Assembly: GCA_032622095.1 (NCBI GenBank)
Contig: CP136068.1
Span: 799,607 to 863,606, forward strand
Source: Siphonodentalium dalli
Lineage: Eukaryota; Mollusca; Scaphopoda; Gadilida; Siphonodentaliidae
Length of the DNA stretch: 64,000 bases
Direction: 5' to 3'
In this document: in pieces, positions 44,910 through 57,814 of the stretch
Position numbering within the stretch: the stretch's first letter is position 1
How the letters are laid out: each line of letters starts with the position of its first letter
Program-made: the position numbers and the translations under genes
Notes under the pieces: model-generated
Databases searched by the model: none
What the model was told of the DNA's origin: nothing
The model's input: the letters and a program-made list of their open reading frames with translations, nothing else

Positions 44910-47900
44910 TTACCCCGCAAAAATTGTCGTCGCTATATAGAGAAGACATATTTTACACGGGTCATAACAATCTCGTATGCCCCGTGTAAAACTGATATTA
45001 CCCGGCAAAAATTGTCGTCGCTATATAGAGAAGACATATTTTACACGGGTCATAACAATCTCGTATTCCCCCTTGTAAAACTGATATTATCCCGCAAAAA
45101 TTGTCGTCGCTATATAGAGAAGACATATTTTACACGGGTCATAACAATTTCGTATGCCCCGTGTACAAATTATATTATCCCGCAAAAATTGTCGTCGCTA
45201 TATAGAGAAGACATATTTTACACGGGTCATAACAATCTCGTATTCCCCGTGTAAAACTGATATTATCCCGCAAAAATTGTCGTCGCTATATAGAGAAGAC
45301 ATATTTTACACGGGTCATAACAATCTCGTATGCCCCGTGTAAAAATTATATTATCCCGCAAAAATTGTCGTCGCTATATAGAGAAGACAGATTTTACACG
45401 GGTCATAACAATCTCGTATGCCCCGTGTAAAACTGATATTATCCCGCAAAAATTGTCGTCGCTATATAGAGAAGACATATTTTACACGGGTCATAACAAT
45501 CTCGTATGCCCCGTGTAAAACTGATATTATCTCTCAAAAAATGTCGTCGCTATATAGAGAAGACAGATTTTACACGGGTCATAACAATCTCGTATGCCCC
45601 GTGTAAAACTGATATTATCCCGCAAAAATTGTCGTCGCTATATAGATAAGACATATTTTACACGGGTCATAACAATCTCGTATGCCCCGTGTAAAACTGA
45701 TATTATCCCGCAAAAATTGTCGTCGCTATATAGAGAAGACATATTTTACACGGGTCATAACAATCTCGTATGCCCCGTGTAAAACTGATATTATCCCGCA
45801 AAAATTGTCGTCGCTATATAGAGAAGACATATTTTACACGGGTCATAACAATCTCGTATGCCCCGTGTAAAAATTATATTATCCCGCAAAAATTGTCGTC
45901 GCTATATAGAGAAGACATATTTTGCACGGGTCATAACAATCTCGTATGCCCCGTGTAAAAATTATATTATCCCGCAAAAATTGTCGTCGCTATATAGAGA
46001 AGACAGATTTTACACGGGTCATAACAATCTCGTATGCCCCGTGTAAAACTGATATTATCCCGCAAAAATTGTCGTCGCTATATAGAGAAGACATATTTTA
46101 CACGGGTCATAACAATCTCGTATGCCCCGTGTAAAAATTATATTATCCCGCAAAAAATGTCGTCGCTATATAGAGAAGACAGATTTTACACGGGTCATAA
46201 CAATCTCGTATGCCCCGTGTAAAACTGATATTATCCCGCAAAAATTGTCGTCGCTATATAGAGAAGACAGATTTTACACGGGTCATAACAATCTCGCATT
46301 CCCCCTTGTAAAAATTATATTATCCCGCAAAAAATGTCGTCGCTATATAGAGAAGACAGATTTTACACGGGTCATAACAATCTCGTAAGCCCCGTGTAAA
46401 ACTGATATTATCCCGCAAAAATTGTCGTCGCTATATAGAGAAGACATATTTTACACGGGTCATAACAATCTCGTATGCCCCGTGTAAAAATTATATTATC
46501 CCGCAAAAAATGTCGTCGCTATATAGAGAAGACAGATTTTACACGGGCCATAACAATCTCGTATGCCCCGTGTAAAATTGATATTACCCCTCAAAAATTG
46601 TCGTCGCTATATAGAGAAGACAGATTTTACACGGGTCATAACAATCTCGTATGCCCCGTGTAAAATTGATATTACCCCTCAAAAATTGTCGTCGCTATAT
46701 AGAGAAGACAGATTTTACATGGGTCATAACAATCTCGTATGCCCCGTGTAAAACTGATATTATCCCGCAAAAAATGTCGTCGCTATATAGAGAAGACATA
46801 TTTTACACGGGTCATAACAATCTCGTATGCCCCGTGTAAAACTGATATTATCCCGCAAAAAATGTCGTCGCTATATAGAGAAGACAGATTTTACACGGGT
46901 CATAACAATCTTGTATGCCCCGTGTAAAACTGATATTATCCCGCAAAAATTGTCGTCGCTATATAGAGAAGACATATTTTACACGGGTCATAACAATCTC
47001 GTATGCCCCGTGTAAAACTGATATTATCCCGCAAAAAATGTCGTCGCTATATAGAGAAGACAGATTTTACACGGGCCATAACAATCTCGTATGCCCCGTG
47101 TAAAATTGATATTACCCCTCAAAAATTGTCGTCGCTATATAGAGAAGACAGATTTTACACGGGTCATAACAATCTCGTATGCCCCGTGTAAAACTGATAT
47201 TATCCCGCAAAAAATGTCGTCGCTATATAGAGAAGACAGATTTTACACGGGTCATAACAATCTCGTATGCCCCGTGTAAAACTGATATTATCCCGCAAAA
47301 AATGTCGTCGCTATATAGAGAAGACAGATTTTACACGGGTCCCGTGTAAAACTGATATTATCCCGCAACAAATGTCGTCGCTATATAGAGAAGACAGATT
47401 TTACACGGGTCATAACAATCTCGTATGCCCCGTGTAAAACTGATATTATCCCGCAAAAAATGTCGTCGCTATATAGAGAAGACAGATTTTACACGGGTCA
47501 TAACAATCTCGTATGCCCCGTGTAAAACTGATATTATCCCGCAAAAAATGTCGTCGCTATATAGAGAAGACAGATTTTACACGGGTCATAACAATCTCGT
47601 ATGCCCCGTGTAAAACTGATATTATCCCGCAAAAAATGTCGTCGCTATATAGAGAAGACAGATTTTACACGGGTCCCGTGTAAAACTGATATTATCCCGC
47701 AACAAATGTCGTCGCTATATAGAGAAGACAGATTTTACACGGGTCATAACAATCTCGTATGCCCCGTGTAAAACTGATATTATCCCGCAAAAAATGTCGT
47801 CGCTATATAGAGAAGACAGATTTTACACGGGTCATAACAATCTCGTATGCCCCGTGTAAAACTGATATTATCCCGCAAAAAATGCCGTCGCTAAAAAAGA

Positions 47901-48000
47901 AGACGGTCATAACAATCTCGTATGCCCTGATATTACCCGGCAAAAATTGTCGTCTTTTTATAGAGAAGACAGATTTTTACAAGGTCATAACAATCTCGTA
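44910..48000 (+). repeat. 88-bp satellite, block 2 (about 35 units)
   Basis: Same unit as block 1. Private variants include TTATCTCTCAAAAAATG (about 45530), TATAGATAAGACAT (about 45648) and two shortened units where CACGGGTCCCGTGTAAAA removes most of the loop region (about 47337 and 47671). These sit in a duplicated 334-bp segment. The block ends with degenerate units (GCCGTCGCTAAAAAAGAAGA, TTTTTATAGAGAAGACAG). Confidence 0.97.
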
Positions 48001-48500
48001 TCCCCCTAGTAGAATTTATATGACCCGGCAAAAGTTTGAAAGTCTAATGTACATCTTTCAAAGCCACGTTGATTCCTGGTGTGATGTTATCTTGCTACTC
48101 GTGCTTCATTTATTTAGGTTGTCTGACTCATTTACGATTACTATTTTTGAAGTGTATTGCTCCCTTTTATATCCTCTAACATACATATTCCGAAAGTAAA
48201 CGAGACAAGCGAGTATTTGTTGAAAAAAATGATGAAAAGCAGCTATATTTCGTTCATTCTACAAACAATCCAGGAGAATAGAGTTATTTCCCATTTGTTT
48301 TATAGTATTGACCACTCCCTATAGAGTTATCTACCATTGTATGTGTCCTACTATTTGTCTGCTTTTGCAATAACAAATTTATCCCCTCTGTAGAATTGTA
48401 AGCCTTCTTAGGCACCATTGTTCTTCTAGGGCCATACCACGCCGTATCCCGGTGTTCTTGTTCGATATATGTTAACTAAACAGGAAACACTTATTTCGTA
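48001..48500 (+). repeat. Non-satellite spacer of the macro-repeat, copy B
   Basis: Virtually identical to 44410-44909 at an offset of 3591 bases. Confidence 0.95.
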
Positions 48501-51098
48501 TTACCCCGCAAAAATTGTCGTCGCTATATAGAGAAGACATATTTTACACGGGTCATAACAATCTCGTATGCCCCGTGTAAAACTGATATTACCCGGCAAA
48601 AATTGTCGTCGCTATATAGAGAAGACATATTTTACACGGGTCATAACAATCTCGTATTCCCCCTTGTAAAACTGATATTATCCCGCAAAAATTGTCGTCG
48701 CTATATAGAGAAGACATATTTTACACGGGTCATAACAATTTCGTATGCCCCGTGTACAAATTATATTATCCCGCAAAAATTGTCGTCGCTATATAGAGAA
48801 GACATATTTTACACGGGTCATAACAATCTCGTATTCCCCGTGTAAAACTGATATTATCCCGCAAAAATTGTCGTCGCTATATAGAGAAGACATATTTTAC
48901 ACGGGTCATAACAATCTCGTATGCCCCGTGTAAAAATTATATTATCCCGCAAAAATTGTCGTCGCTATATAGAGAAGACAGATTTTACACGGGTCATAAC
49001 AATCTCGTATGCCCCGTGTAAAACTGATATTATCCCGCAAAAATTGTCGTCGCTATATAGAGAAGACATATTTTACACGGGTCATAACAATCTCGTATGC
49101 CCCGTGTAAAACTGATATTATCTCTCAAAAAATGTCGTCGCTATATAGAGAAGACAGATTTTACACGGGTCATAACAATCTCGTATGCCCCGTGTAAAAC
49201 TGATATTATCCCGCAAAAATTGTCGTCGCTATATAGATAAGACATATTTTACACGGGTCATAACAATCTCGTATGCCCCGTGTAAAACTGATATTATCCC
49301 GCAAAAATTGTCGTCGCTATATAGAGAAGACATATTTTACACGGGTCATAACAATCTCGTATGCCCCGTGTAAAACTGATATTATCCCGCAAAAATTGTC
49401 GTCGCTATATAGAGAAGACATATTTTACACGGGTCATAACAATCTCGTATGCCCCGTGTAAAAATTATATTATCCCGCAAAAATTGTCGTCGCTATATAG
49501 AGAAGACATATTTTGCACGGGTCATAACAATCTCGTATGCCCCGTGTAAAAATTATATTATCCCGCAAAAATTGTCGTCGCTATATAGAGAAGACAGATT
49601 TTACACGGGTCATAACAATCTCGTATGCCCCGTGTAAAACTGATATTATCCCGCAAAAATTGTCGTCGCTATATAGAGAAGACATATTTTACACGGGTCA
49701 TAACAATCTCGTATGCCCCGTGTAAAAATTATATTATCCCGCAAAAAATGTCGTCGCTATATAGAGAAGACAGATTTTACACGGGTCATAACAATCTCGT
49801 ATGCCCCGTGTAAAACTGATATTATCCCGCAAAAATTGTCGTCGCTATATAGAGAAGACAGATTTTACACGGGTCATAACAATCTCGTATTCCCCCTTGT
49901 AAAACTGATATTATCCCGCAAAAATTGTCGTCGCTATATAGAGAAGACAGATTTTACACGGGCCATAACAATCTCGTATGCCCCGTGTAAAATTGATATT
50001 ACCCCTCAAAAATTGTCGTCGCTATATAGAGAAGACAGATTTTACACGGGTCATAACAATCTCGTATGCCCCGTGTAAAATTGATATTACCCCTCAAAAA
50101 TTGTCGTCGCTATATAGAGAAGACAGATTTTACATGGGTCATAACAATCTCGTATGCCCCGTGTAAAACTGATATTATCCCGCAAAAAATGTCGTCGCTA
50201 TATAGAGAAGACATATTTTACACGGGTCATAACAATCTCGTATGCCCCGTGTAAAACTGATATTATCCCGCAAAAAATGTCGTCGCTATATAGAGAAGAC
50301 AGATTTTACACGGGTCATAACAATCTTGTATGCCCCGTGTAAAACTGATATTATCCCGCAAAAATTGTCGTCGCTATATAGAGAAGACATATTTTACACG
50401 GGTCATAACAATCTCGTATGCCCCGTGTAAAACTGATATTATCCCGCAAAAAATGTCGTCGCTATATAGAGAAGACAGATTTTACACGGGCCATAACAAT
50501 CTCGTATGCCCCGTGTAAAATTGATATTACCCCTCAAAAATTGTCGTCGCTATATAGAGAAGACAGATTTTACACGGGTCATAACAATCTCGTATGCCCC
50601 GTGTAAAACTGATATTATCCCGCAAAAAATGTCGTCGCTATATAGAGAAGACAGATTTTACACGGGTCATAACAATCTCGTATGCCCCGTGTAAAACTGA
50701 TATTATCCCGCAAAAAATGTCGTCGCTATATAGAGAAGACAGATTTTACACGGGTCATAACAATCTCGTATGCCCCGTGTAAAACTGATATTATCCCGCA
50801 AAAAATGTCGTCGCTATATAGAGAAGACAGATTTTACACGGGTCATAACAATCTCGTATGCCCCGTGTAAAACTGATATTATCCCGCAAAAAATGTCGTC
50901 GCTATATAGAGAAGACAGATTTTACACGGGTCATAACAATCTCGTATGCCCCGTGTAAAACTGATATTATCCCGCAAAAAATGCCGTCGCTAAAAAAGAA
51001 GACGGTCATAACAATCTCGTATGCCCTGATATTACCCGGCAAAAATTGTCGTCTTTTTATAGAGAAGACAGATTTTTACAAGGTCATAACAATCTCGT
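48501..51098 (+). repeat. 88-bp satellite, block 3 (about 29 units)
   Basis: Follows block 2 unit by unit, with the same variants in the same order at an offset of 3591, then 3503 after loss of one unit, then 3099 after loss of the 334-bp pairs. It lacks the two shortened units. Confidence 0.97.
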
Positions 51099-51598
51099 AT
51101 CCCCCTAGTAGAATTTATATGACCCGGCAAAAGTTTGAAAGTCTAATGTACATCTTTCAAAGCCACGTTGATTCCTGGTGTGATGTTATCTTGCTACTCG
51201 TGCTTCATTTATTTAGGTTGTCTGACTCATTTACGATTACTATTTTTGAAGTGCATTGCTCCCTTTTATATCCTCTAACATACATATTCCGAAAGTAAAC
51301 GAGACAAGCGAGTATTTGTTGAAAAAAATGATGAAAAGCAGCTATATTTCGTTCATTCTACAAACAATCCAGGAGAATAGAGTTATTTCCCATTTGTTTT
51401 ATAGTATTGACCACTCCCTATAGAGTTATCTACCATTGTATGTGTCCTACTATTTGTCTGCTTTTGCAATAACAAATTTATCCCCTCTGTAGAATTGTAA
51501 GCCTTCTTAGGCACCATTGTTCTTCTAGGGCCATACCACGCCGTATCCCGGTGTTCTTGTTCGATATATGTTAACTAAACAGGAAACACTTATTTCGT
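51099..51598 (+). repeat. Non-satellite spacer of the macro-repeat, copy C
   Basis: Third copy, differing from the others by single bases, for example GTGCATTGC instead of GTGTATTGC near 51250. Confidence 0.95.
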
Positions 51599-53006
51599 AT
51601 TACCCCGCAAAAATTGTCGTCGCTATATAGAGAAGACATATTTTACACGGGTCATAACAATCTCGTATGCCCCGTGTAAAACTGATATTACCCGGCAAAA
51701 TTGTCGTCGCTATATAGAGAAGACATATTTTACACGGGTCATAACAATCTCGTATTCCCCCTTGTAAAACTGATATTATCCCGCAAAAATTGTCGTCGCT
51801 ATATAGAGAAGACATATTTTACACGGGTCATAACAATTTCGTATGCCCCGTGTACAAATTATATTATCCCGCAAAAATTGTCGTCGCTATATAGAGAAGA
51901 CATATTTTACACGGGTCATAACAATCTCGTATTCCCCGTGTAAAACTGATATTATCCCGCAAAAATTGTCGTCGCTATATAGAGAAGACATATTTTACAC
52001 GGGTCATAACAATCTCGTATGCCCCGTGTAAAAATTATATTATCCCGCAAAAATTGTCGTCGCTATATAGAGAAGACAGATTTTACACGGGTCATAATAA
52101 TCTCGTATGCCCCGTGTAAAACTGATATTATCCCGCAAAAATTGTCGTCGCTATATAGAGAAGACATATTTTACACGGGTCATAACAATCTCGTATGCCC
52201 CGTGTAAAACTGATATTATCTCTCAAAAAATGTCGTTGCTATATAGAGAAGACAGATTTTACACGGGTCATAACAATCTCGTATGCCCCGTGTAAAACTG
52301 ATATTATCCCGCAAAAATTGTCGTCGCTATATAGATAAGACATATTTTACACGGGTCATAACAATCTCGTATGCCCCGTGTACAACTGATATTACCCCGC
52401 AAAAATTGTCGTCGCTATATAGAGAAGACAGATTTTACACGGGTCATAACAATCTCGTATGCCCCGTGTAAAACTGATATTATCCCGCAAAAATTGTCGT
52501 CGCTATATAGAGAAGACATATTTTACACGGGTCATAACAATCTTGTATGCCCCGTGTAAAACTGATATTATCCCGCAAAAATTGTCGTCGCTATATAGAG
52601 AAGACATATTTTACACGGGTCATAACAATCTCGTATGCCCCGTGTAAAACTGATATTACCCCGCAAAAATTGTCGTCGCTATATAGAGAAGACAGATTTT
52701 ACACGGGTCATAACAATCTCGTATGCCCCGTGTAAAACTGATATTATCCCGCAAAAATTGTCGTCTCTATATAGAGAAGACATATTTTACACGGGTCATA
52801 ACAATCTTGTATGCCCGGTGTAAAACTGATATTATCTCGCAAAAAAATGTCGTCGCTATATAGAGAAGACAGATTTTACACGGGTCATAACAATCTCGTA
52901 TGCCCCGTGTAAAACTGATATTACCCCGCAAAAATTGTCGTCGCTATATAGAGAAGACAGATTTTACACGGGTCATAACAATCTCGTATGTCCCGTGTAA
53001 AACTGA
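51599..53006 (+). repeat. 88-bp satellite, block 4 (about 16 units)
   Basis: Starts with the same unit order as blocks 2 and 3 (AATTTCGTATG, then GTACAAATTATA, then TCTCTCAAAA), then diverges with its own variants (GTACAACTGATATTACCCC, TCGTCTCTATATAG, TATGCCCGGTG). The array ends at 53006, where CCCGTGTAAAACTG passes into unique DNA. Confidence 0.97.
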
Positions 53007-53050
53007 AATCGGAACATCTTGTTAATATAGACCGGGGATAAATACGTTGC

Positions 53051-53178
53051 ACGGCTTGTTGAGGGGGGATACGGTGTGGTATGCCCCGGTTGAGTCCCGT
53101 ATCCCCCTCGGCTATCGCCTCGGGGGATACGGGACTCAACCGGGGCATACCACACCGTATCCCCCCTCAACAAGCCGT
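53051..53178. repeat. 128-bp near-perfect palindrome at the right edge of the satellite
   Basis: Arms of about 57 bp (ACGGCTTGTTGAGGGGGGAT, ACGGTGTGGTATGCCCCGGT, TGAGTCCCGTATCCCC) are exact inverted copies around a 14-base centre (CTCGGCTATCGCCT). The arm segment GGGGCATACCACACCGTATC resembles GGGCCATACCACGCCGTATC in each satellite spacer. The 75-, 82- and 95-codon ORFs across it are shadows. Confidence 0.9.
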
Positions 53179-53298
53179 GTAACTTATAGTATAACATCGG
53201 CCAATAACGTGAATAACAATCTATATCATAATATCTTTTTTGTTGCAGTTGGTTCACCATACATTACCAGTCGATGTGATGAATTCTACCGGTAAAAC

Positions 53299-53395
53299 AG
53301 TTTGCGATTTCAAAACGTGTACCGGTACGGGTAGCTACCCGTACGCGTACCCGTACCCGTACCGGTTTGAAATCGCAAACTCGCTATTTTCTGAG
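53299..53395. repeat. Foldback with CCGGTACGGGTA core at LINE 3' boundary
   Basis: GTTTGCGATTTCAAAACG and the inverted CCGGTTTGAAATCGCAAAC flank a run of TACCCGTACCCGTACGCGTA. On the minus strand it follows directly after the LINE stop codon as TAGCGAGTTTGCGATTTC. The same TAGCGAGTTTGCGA begins at 20594. Confidence 0.65.
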
Positions 53396-55140
53396 TCCAA
53401 CGTAGAAATTTCGAGGTGGACTGGGCGTGGGATCTATATGTTGCAAGTTGGTTTTAAAGGTAGAAAATTGATCAGCGTCAGTGATTAATTTGGGAAGTTT
53501 ATTCCATTCCATGACCATCTTTGGATAAAATGACTGTTTGAAATGTTCAGTATTGCAGTAATATGAATAAAATTTACTGGGGCGTCTCCAATTAAGGTTT
53601 ACAACTTCATGCGATCTGGGGGGTATAGTGGTTAGATATGATGGTGCTAAATTGTTGACTATTTTTATTGAGTGCCTGCAATTTATGTATTTGGCGTCTT
53701 TTATTGAGTGAAGGCCATCCAACTTCCTGTAATACCGTGTTGTCCGAAGCAGAACGAGTGATACCACTGACTATCCGGCCAGCATCGATATGAAGCCGGT
53801 GAAGCTTTTCTAACATATAGTTAGAGGCATTGTCCCATACAGCATCTGAATAATCAAATGGTGGTAAAATGTATATTTTGTAGATAATTTCGATGGTTTT
53901 CCGGTTTGGTTGATATTTGATCCGACGGAGTTGAGATAGGCACGAGACAATCTTTTTGACAGAGCCTTCAATGTGGGCGTTCCATTTGAGATTTGATTGG
54001 AGTTCCAGACCTAAATGTTTATGCTTGTCCACAAAGTTGATTGAATTTCCAACGAAATTGAGGTTCGGATTCTCTGTAGATGGAGCAACTAATGAGAAGG
54101 AAATTCCAACTGTCTTAATTGGATTAAAGCTGATCAACCAGTTTTTGGACCACGATGTAATTTTGTCTAAGTCGCTGTTCATAGTATGTTCAAGTATATT
54201 ACGATCAAAGTGGCTGTTCGTGAGGCAAGTGTCACCAGCGTACAATCTCATTACCGATTCATCGACGAAATCATTTATAAAGACGAGGAACAAAAATATC
54301 ATTTATATAGACGAGGAACAAAAATATGTTGAAAATATATCATTGACTAGAACTCTTTGCGTCCGGTTATCTAGGTAGTCTTCTATCCAACTTAAAATCG
54401 TTCCTTTTAATCCATAAGCTTTCAATTTATGTATCAGTCCCCTGTGCCAAACCCTTAAAAAGCTTTGGATATATCACAGACTATAGAACATGTAAATAGC
54501 CTTTTATCGAGGGCTTGGCACAAGTTGTGGTATAGGTCTAATATGTGGTATGTTGTACTGTGACCTGAGAGAAAACCGGATTGATGGAAATACAAGAGTT
54601 CATTTTCGATGACAAAATTACTAATCTGCTTCAGAACCACTTTCTCAAAACTTTTAGATATACATGGTAGAAGGGATATTGGTCGATAATTTTTGGCGTC
54701 AGCTGGATCGTCTTTTTTGAAAATCGGGATCACGTTTGCTGATTTCCAGGACTTTGGGAATTTCTCTGTAGTGATCGATTTCCTGAATAGAAGGACCAGT
54801 CTGTGAGCTATCGATTTTGCTGTTTCGCGGAGCATTCTAACGCTAATCCCATCGTGCCCGTGGGCTTTGTTAAGTTTAAAAGATTTTATGTCTGTTTCAA
54901 CCTCGGTTTCTGTGAAGAACAAATCTTGCATGGTGTTTGCAGTGCGTTTCGGAAAATTGGGCAGGTTATGATTAGTATCATTAATGGTAGAATTCGCAAT
55001 AAAGCTGTAGTTTAAAATTTTGGCTTTTTTACTATCATCGATTGCATATGTCTTATTGTTGGCAGAGATACTACCAGATGAGCTGTATAGTGGGGGTATT
55101 TTTTGTTTCTTTCTTGTTTAGCAAGTAATGTATTATTCGC
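53384..55140 (-). pseudogene. LINE ORF2 relic (reverse transcriptase), Jockey/CR1-like
   Basis: Read on the minus strand from about 55140: an open lead (TYAIDDSKKAKILNYSFIAN), then the fingers and palm of a non-LTR reverse transcriptase (NKAHGHDGISVRMLRE, VIPIFKKDDPADAKNYRPIS, QSGFLSGHST, CDISKAF with the motif A aspartate). A frameshift follows SKAF near 54455. The frame resumes with RVWHRGLIHKLKAYGLKG, then the PQGS region is lost in a small duplication-deletion around 54290-54340. The catalytic box is LYAGDT instead of LYADDT. The C-terminal part has RLHIDAGRIVSGITRSAS and a second frameshift near 53700 before the MVMEWNKLPKLI tail. The endonuclease domain and 5' end are missing. It is non-functional. 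Plus-strand ORFs opposite it are shadows. Confidence 0.9.
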
Positions 55141-55194
55141 CAAAATCCTCACTGCAAGGTTCTGTGTAAAGGATATAATGGCACGGTTTTTATA

Positions 55195-55262
55195 TGCTTT
55201 ATTCTCTGATCCAAGATATAATATATGGACATTGAGAAACAAAAAAGTAGTTTGTTACAAAA
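55195..55262 (-). repeat. Dispersed repeat TTTATATGCTTTATTCTCT shared with 59455
   Basis: TTTATATGCTTTATTCTCT at 55190 and at 59456 with weak similarity beyond. On the minus strand it reads AGAGAATAAAGCATATAAA, which contains a polyadenylation-like AATAAA. It is possibly the 3' end of LINE or gene transcripts. Confidence 0.35.
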
Positions 55263-57800
55263 GATAGACAGCAAAAAATAAAGACAGACATCACATATAT
55301 ACATCAACCCCCGGTTTTCGTCTCATACACACAAGTAACATTATCTTTTAAACATGATTCTAAATTATCAAAAAGAACAAAATCTCAGCGTTTACAAACA
55401 ATGTGTGGTTATTTGTTATTTTTTAACACACGGATGCACTAGAGTTGGTGTGAAAACGAAGAAATCGTTAAAAAACGTTGATCATAATATTTCGTGAGCG
55501 CGGTTCAACGAACACTCATCAAAATCATCTAAATACTCGTTTAAAATGATTTAAATTTTAATAACACGTTGGTGTGTGCAACAAAATATAATCATGTTTT
55601 ATGTTTGTACCCCAGGGCGCACCAAAATTGGTGTAAAAGTGTAGAAATTTGCAAACATCTGCGAAGACAATATTAATCGAAAGTGCTCAGCTGGGCGGTT
55701 CCACGTTATTCGATAGATATCGTCTCAAAACTCGTTTTAAAAGATGTACTTACAAAAACCCTTTAATATTTATGTTTAAAAATGGTCACCTGTTGTGTTA
55801 CAACATGGAAACATATCTGTATTGATGCATAGAATTAGAAATTAGCGAAAATTGGGCGAAAACTGAGTGAAAATTAGCGAAAATTTACTTCGGTCACCCG
55901 TCGATGCTTCGGACTGCTATATTCGCTCCGAAAGCTTTCTAATGACAAGTTTTCGGGATATTCGCAATGAAATATATATATTAGTTGTCCAAAAGTAATA
56001 ATCAATCACTATTGCGTCCAAAATATCCATTAATTTGGAGTTTATTCTAATACCGCCCAGCAGGGGCTTTTATACTATTTTTTCAAAATCGCCCAGCTGG
56101 GCTTTTATAGGGTCTCACTTTTAAGTGTTAACCTTACTCATGATAGCCTCCTATGGTTGTTGACCCTGTTGGGGTACCCCTTGCAAGTTGCAGTACACAC
56201 AGACTCCCAAGGCTAAACAGTACTAAATCGATTGATTTAATGATCGATCTATTTGAAAGTGTTACTTAGTTAAAAAAGTAGTAATCAATTTCGAAGGCTA
56301 TTCGTGTCACCAAAAATAGCTGAGAATAGCTGAATTTAGTGTCGATTTGTTCTTGATCCTTCAAACATTGGCCGATGCTTCGGCGATCTATCCGTTACCG
56401 TTCCGTATTTCTGAGTAACTATATGAACTCACTGCCGGAAGTCACATGATATTTGGACCAAAATGTTGTCTGAAAACAAAAAAATCTTCCACGGTATACT
56501 GTAATTTATGTGTGACGTCACAAGTACGCTCGCCCGCCTTACCTTTTCACGACCCGAGCTCTGTCGTTAATATATATCTTGATGTTGTGAACTATATATA
56601 AAGCGTTTGTAGTACATAAATTGCACAAGTGTGTACAAATAAATAATGTTTTTAAATTTCGTGATTTCTGCTACAGAATTACTTATATAGTATACCTGGA
56701 CTTTATTCTTACTTATAGTCCTTTTTATTTATAAAACTACCACTGGGTTACAATACACCAAATGATTTACATAGGCCTCAGTGTTAACAAATCCCGCTGG
56801 CCTATATTCGCAGCAAAGCTTTGACCCTGCACGGGTATTTGAAATTAAAGACGGTCCTTTTAGACACACAGAAATATGCACAAAAGTACTTGTAAACGTG
56901 GTGGATCACACTGCAGCTTGACAAACGTCACACTACCCTTAAAATTGAGAAAAAAATGACATCGAAAAAACACAAACACCTCCCATAAATTATTCGCCAT
57001 TTGCACAGACATAACCGTTTACCATGTGGCTATATTTGATGTTTCTCGACGGGAAACACTTTTGTGTATTTTTTCGTGCACTTTTCATCCATGTATCATT
57101 GACCATTCAGCTGCCAGAATTTTTTTTATGCTGATCCTAGCTTGGGGGTCACAGGGGAAATCACTCTACTAATTTGTATTTGGTGTATTGTAACCACGCA
57201 AGGACGCGGATCCCCACTATTGAAGATCCCCCGTTTCGGGTATCTTCGGGAGATCTTCAAATTCGTGGTTCCAGCTCGGTGAATGTGCTTTGCTGTTGCT
57301 TGTGTTGTGTGATTTATTTTACTTTACAAGAGCATGATTGACGGCGAATTAACAATTAATTAATTATTGAATTGATAATTAAATATAACAAATTATAAAT
57401 CATATAAAATATGTAGATTATAGTGTAAAAATAGGCTAATATTTTGTCTTCAATAAATTTGTTCGATTTGACATTTTGTTGTTGTTGTTATGTTGTTTAA
57501 TACTTAATATTGTTGGGTGTTAATTTTGTATTATGTTATGTCAATCATGAATTAATTATTTTTAATTTATAATAAATTCTTCAGCAAGTTTAGGTCAATA
57601 TAGGTCAACTGAAACCAAAATAAATCAAGACCAACGTTGCGAAACAGACGTAATAAAACAAAATTTATCACACATAATAAAACAGACTTTGAAAAAATGA
57701 CACCAAGTGCTGAAAAAGGGAGTAGGCCCAACACCACGTAATGTTAGCGAAGATTTAACTCAAAAGACAAATTCAATATTTACTTGATCATTTCATATCC
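55263..57800. other. No gene seen; sparse intergenic DNA
   Basis: It holds the dispersed repeat at 55437-55482, palindromic GCCCAGCTGGGC-type motifs (about 55690 and 56090), AATTAGCGAAAATTGGGCGA repeats (about 55840-55885), and CCACTATTGAAGATCCCCCG at 57214-57233, which recurs inverted at 58025-58044. No supported coding frame. Confidence 0.5.
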
Positions 57801-57814
57801 TGGTCACCACACTA

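Noticed and set aside
42944-53006. Regular repeats resembling a CRISPR array
   Set aside because: The whole 88-bp unit is conserved, there are no unique spacers between repeats, no cas genes lie nearby, and the sequence context is eukaryotic. It is a satellite.
42944-53006. Hammerhead ribozyme in the satellite (known in some animal satellites)
   Set aside because: The unit has ACTGATATT rather than the CTGATGA core, and no GAAA box at the expected distance.
43013-53148. Dozens of 62-codon ORFs (MPRVKLILSRKNCRR type) as a gene family
   Set aside because: They all start at the same ATG of the 88-bp unit and stop after about two units because 88 is not divisible by three. They are DNA-repeat shadows with no start context, splice signals or spacing typical of genes.
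53047-53295. 82- and 95-codon ORFs at the array border
   Set aside because: They lie across a 128-bp palindrome. The overlapping plus- and minus-strand frames translate the same arms.
53956-54378. 140-codon plus-strand ORF
   Set aside because: Antisense shadow of the LINE reverse transcriptase relic.
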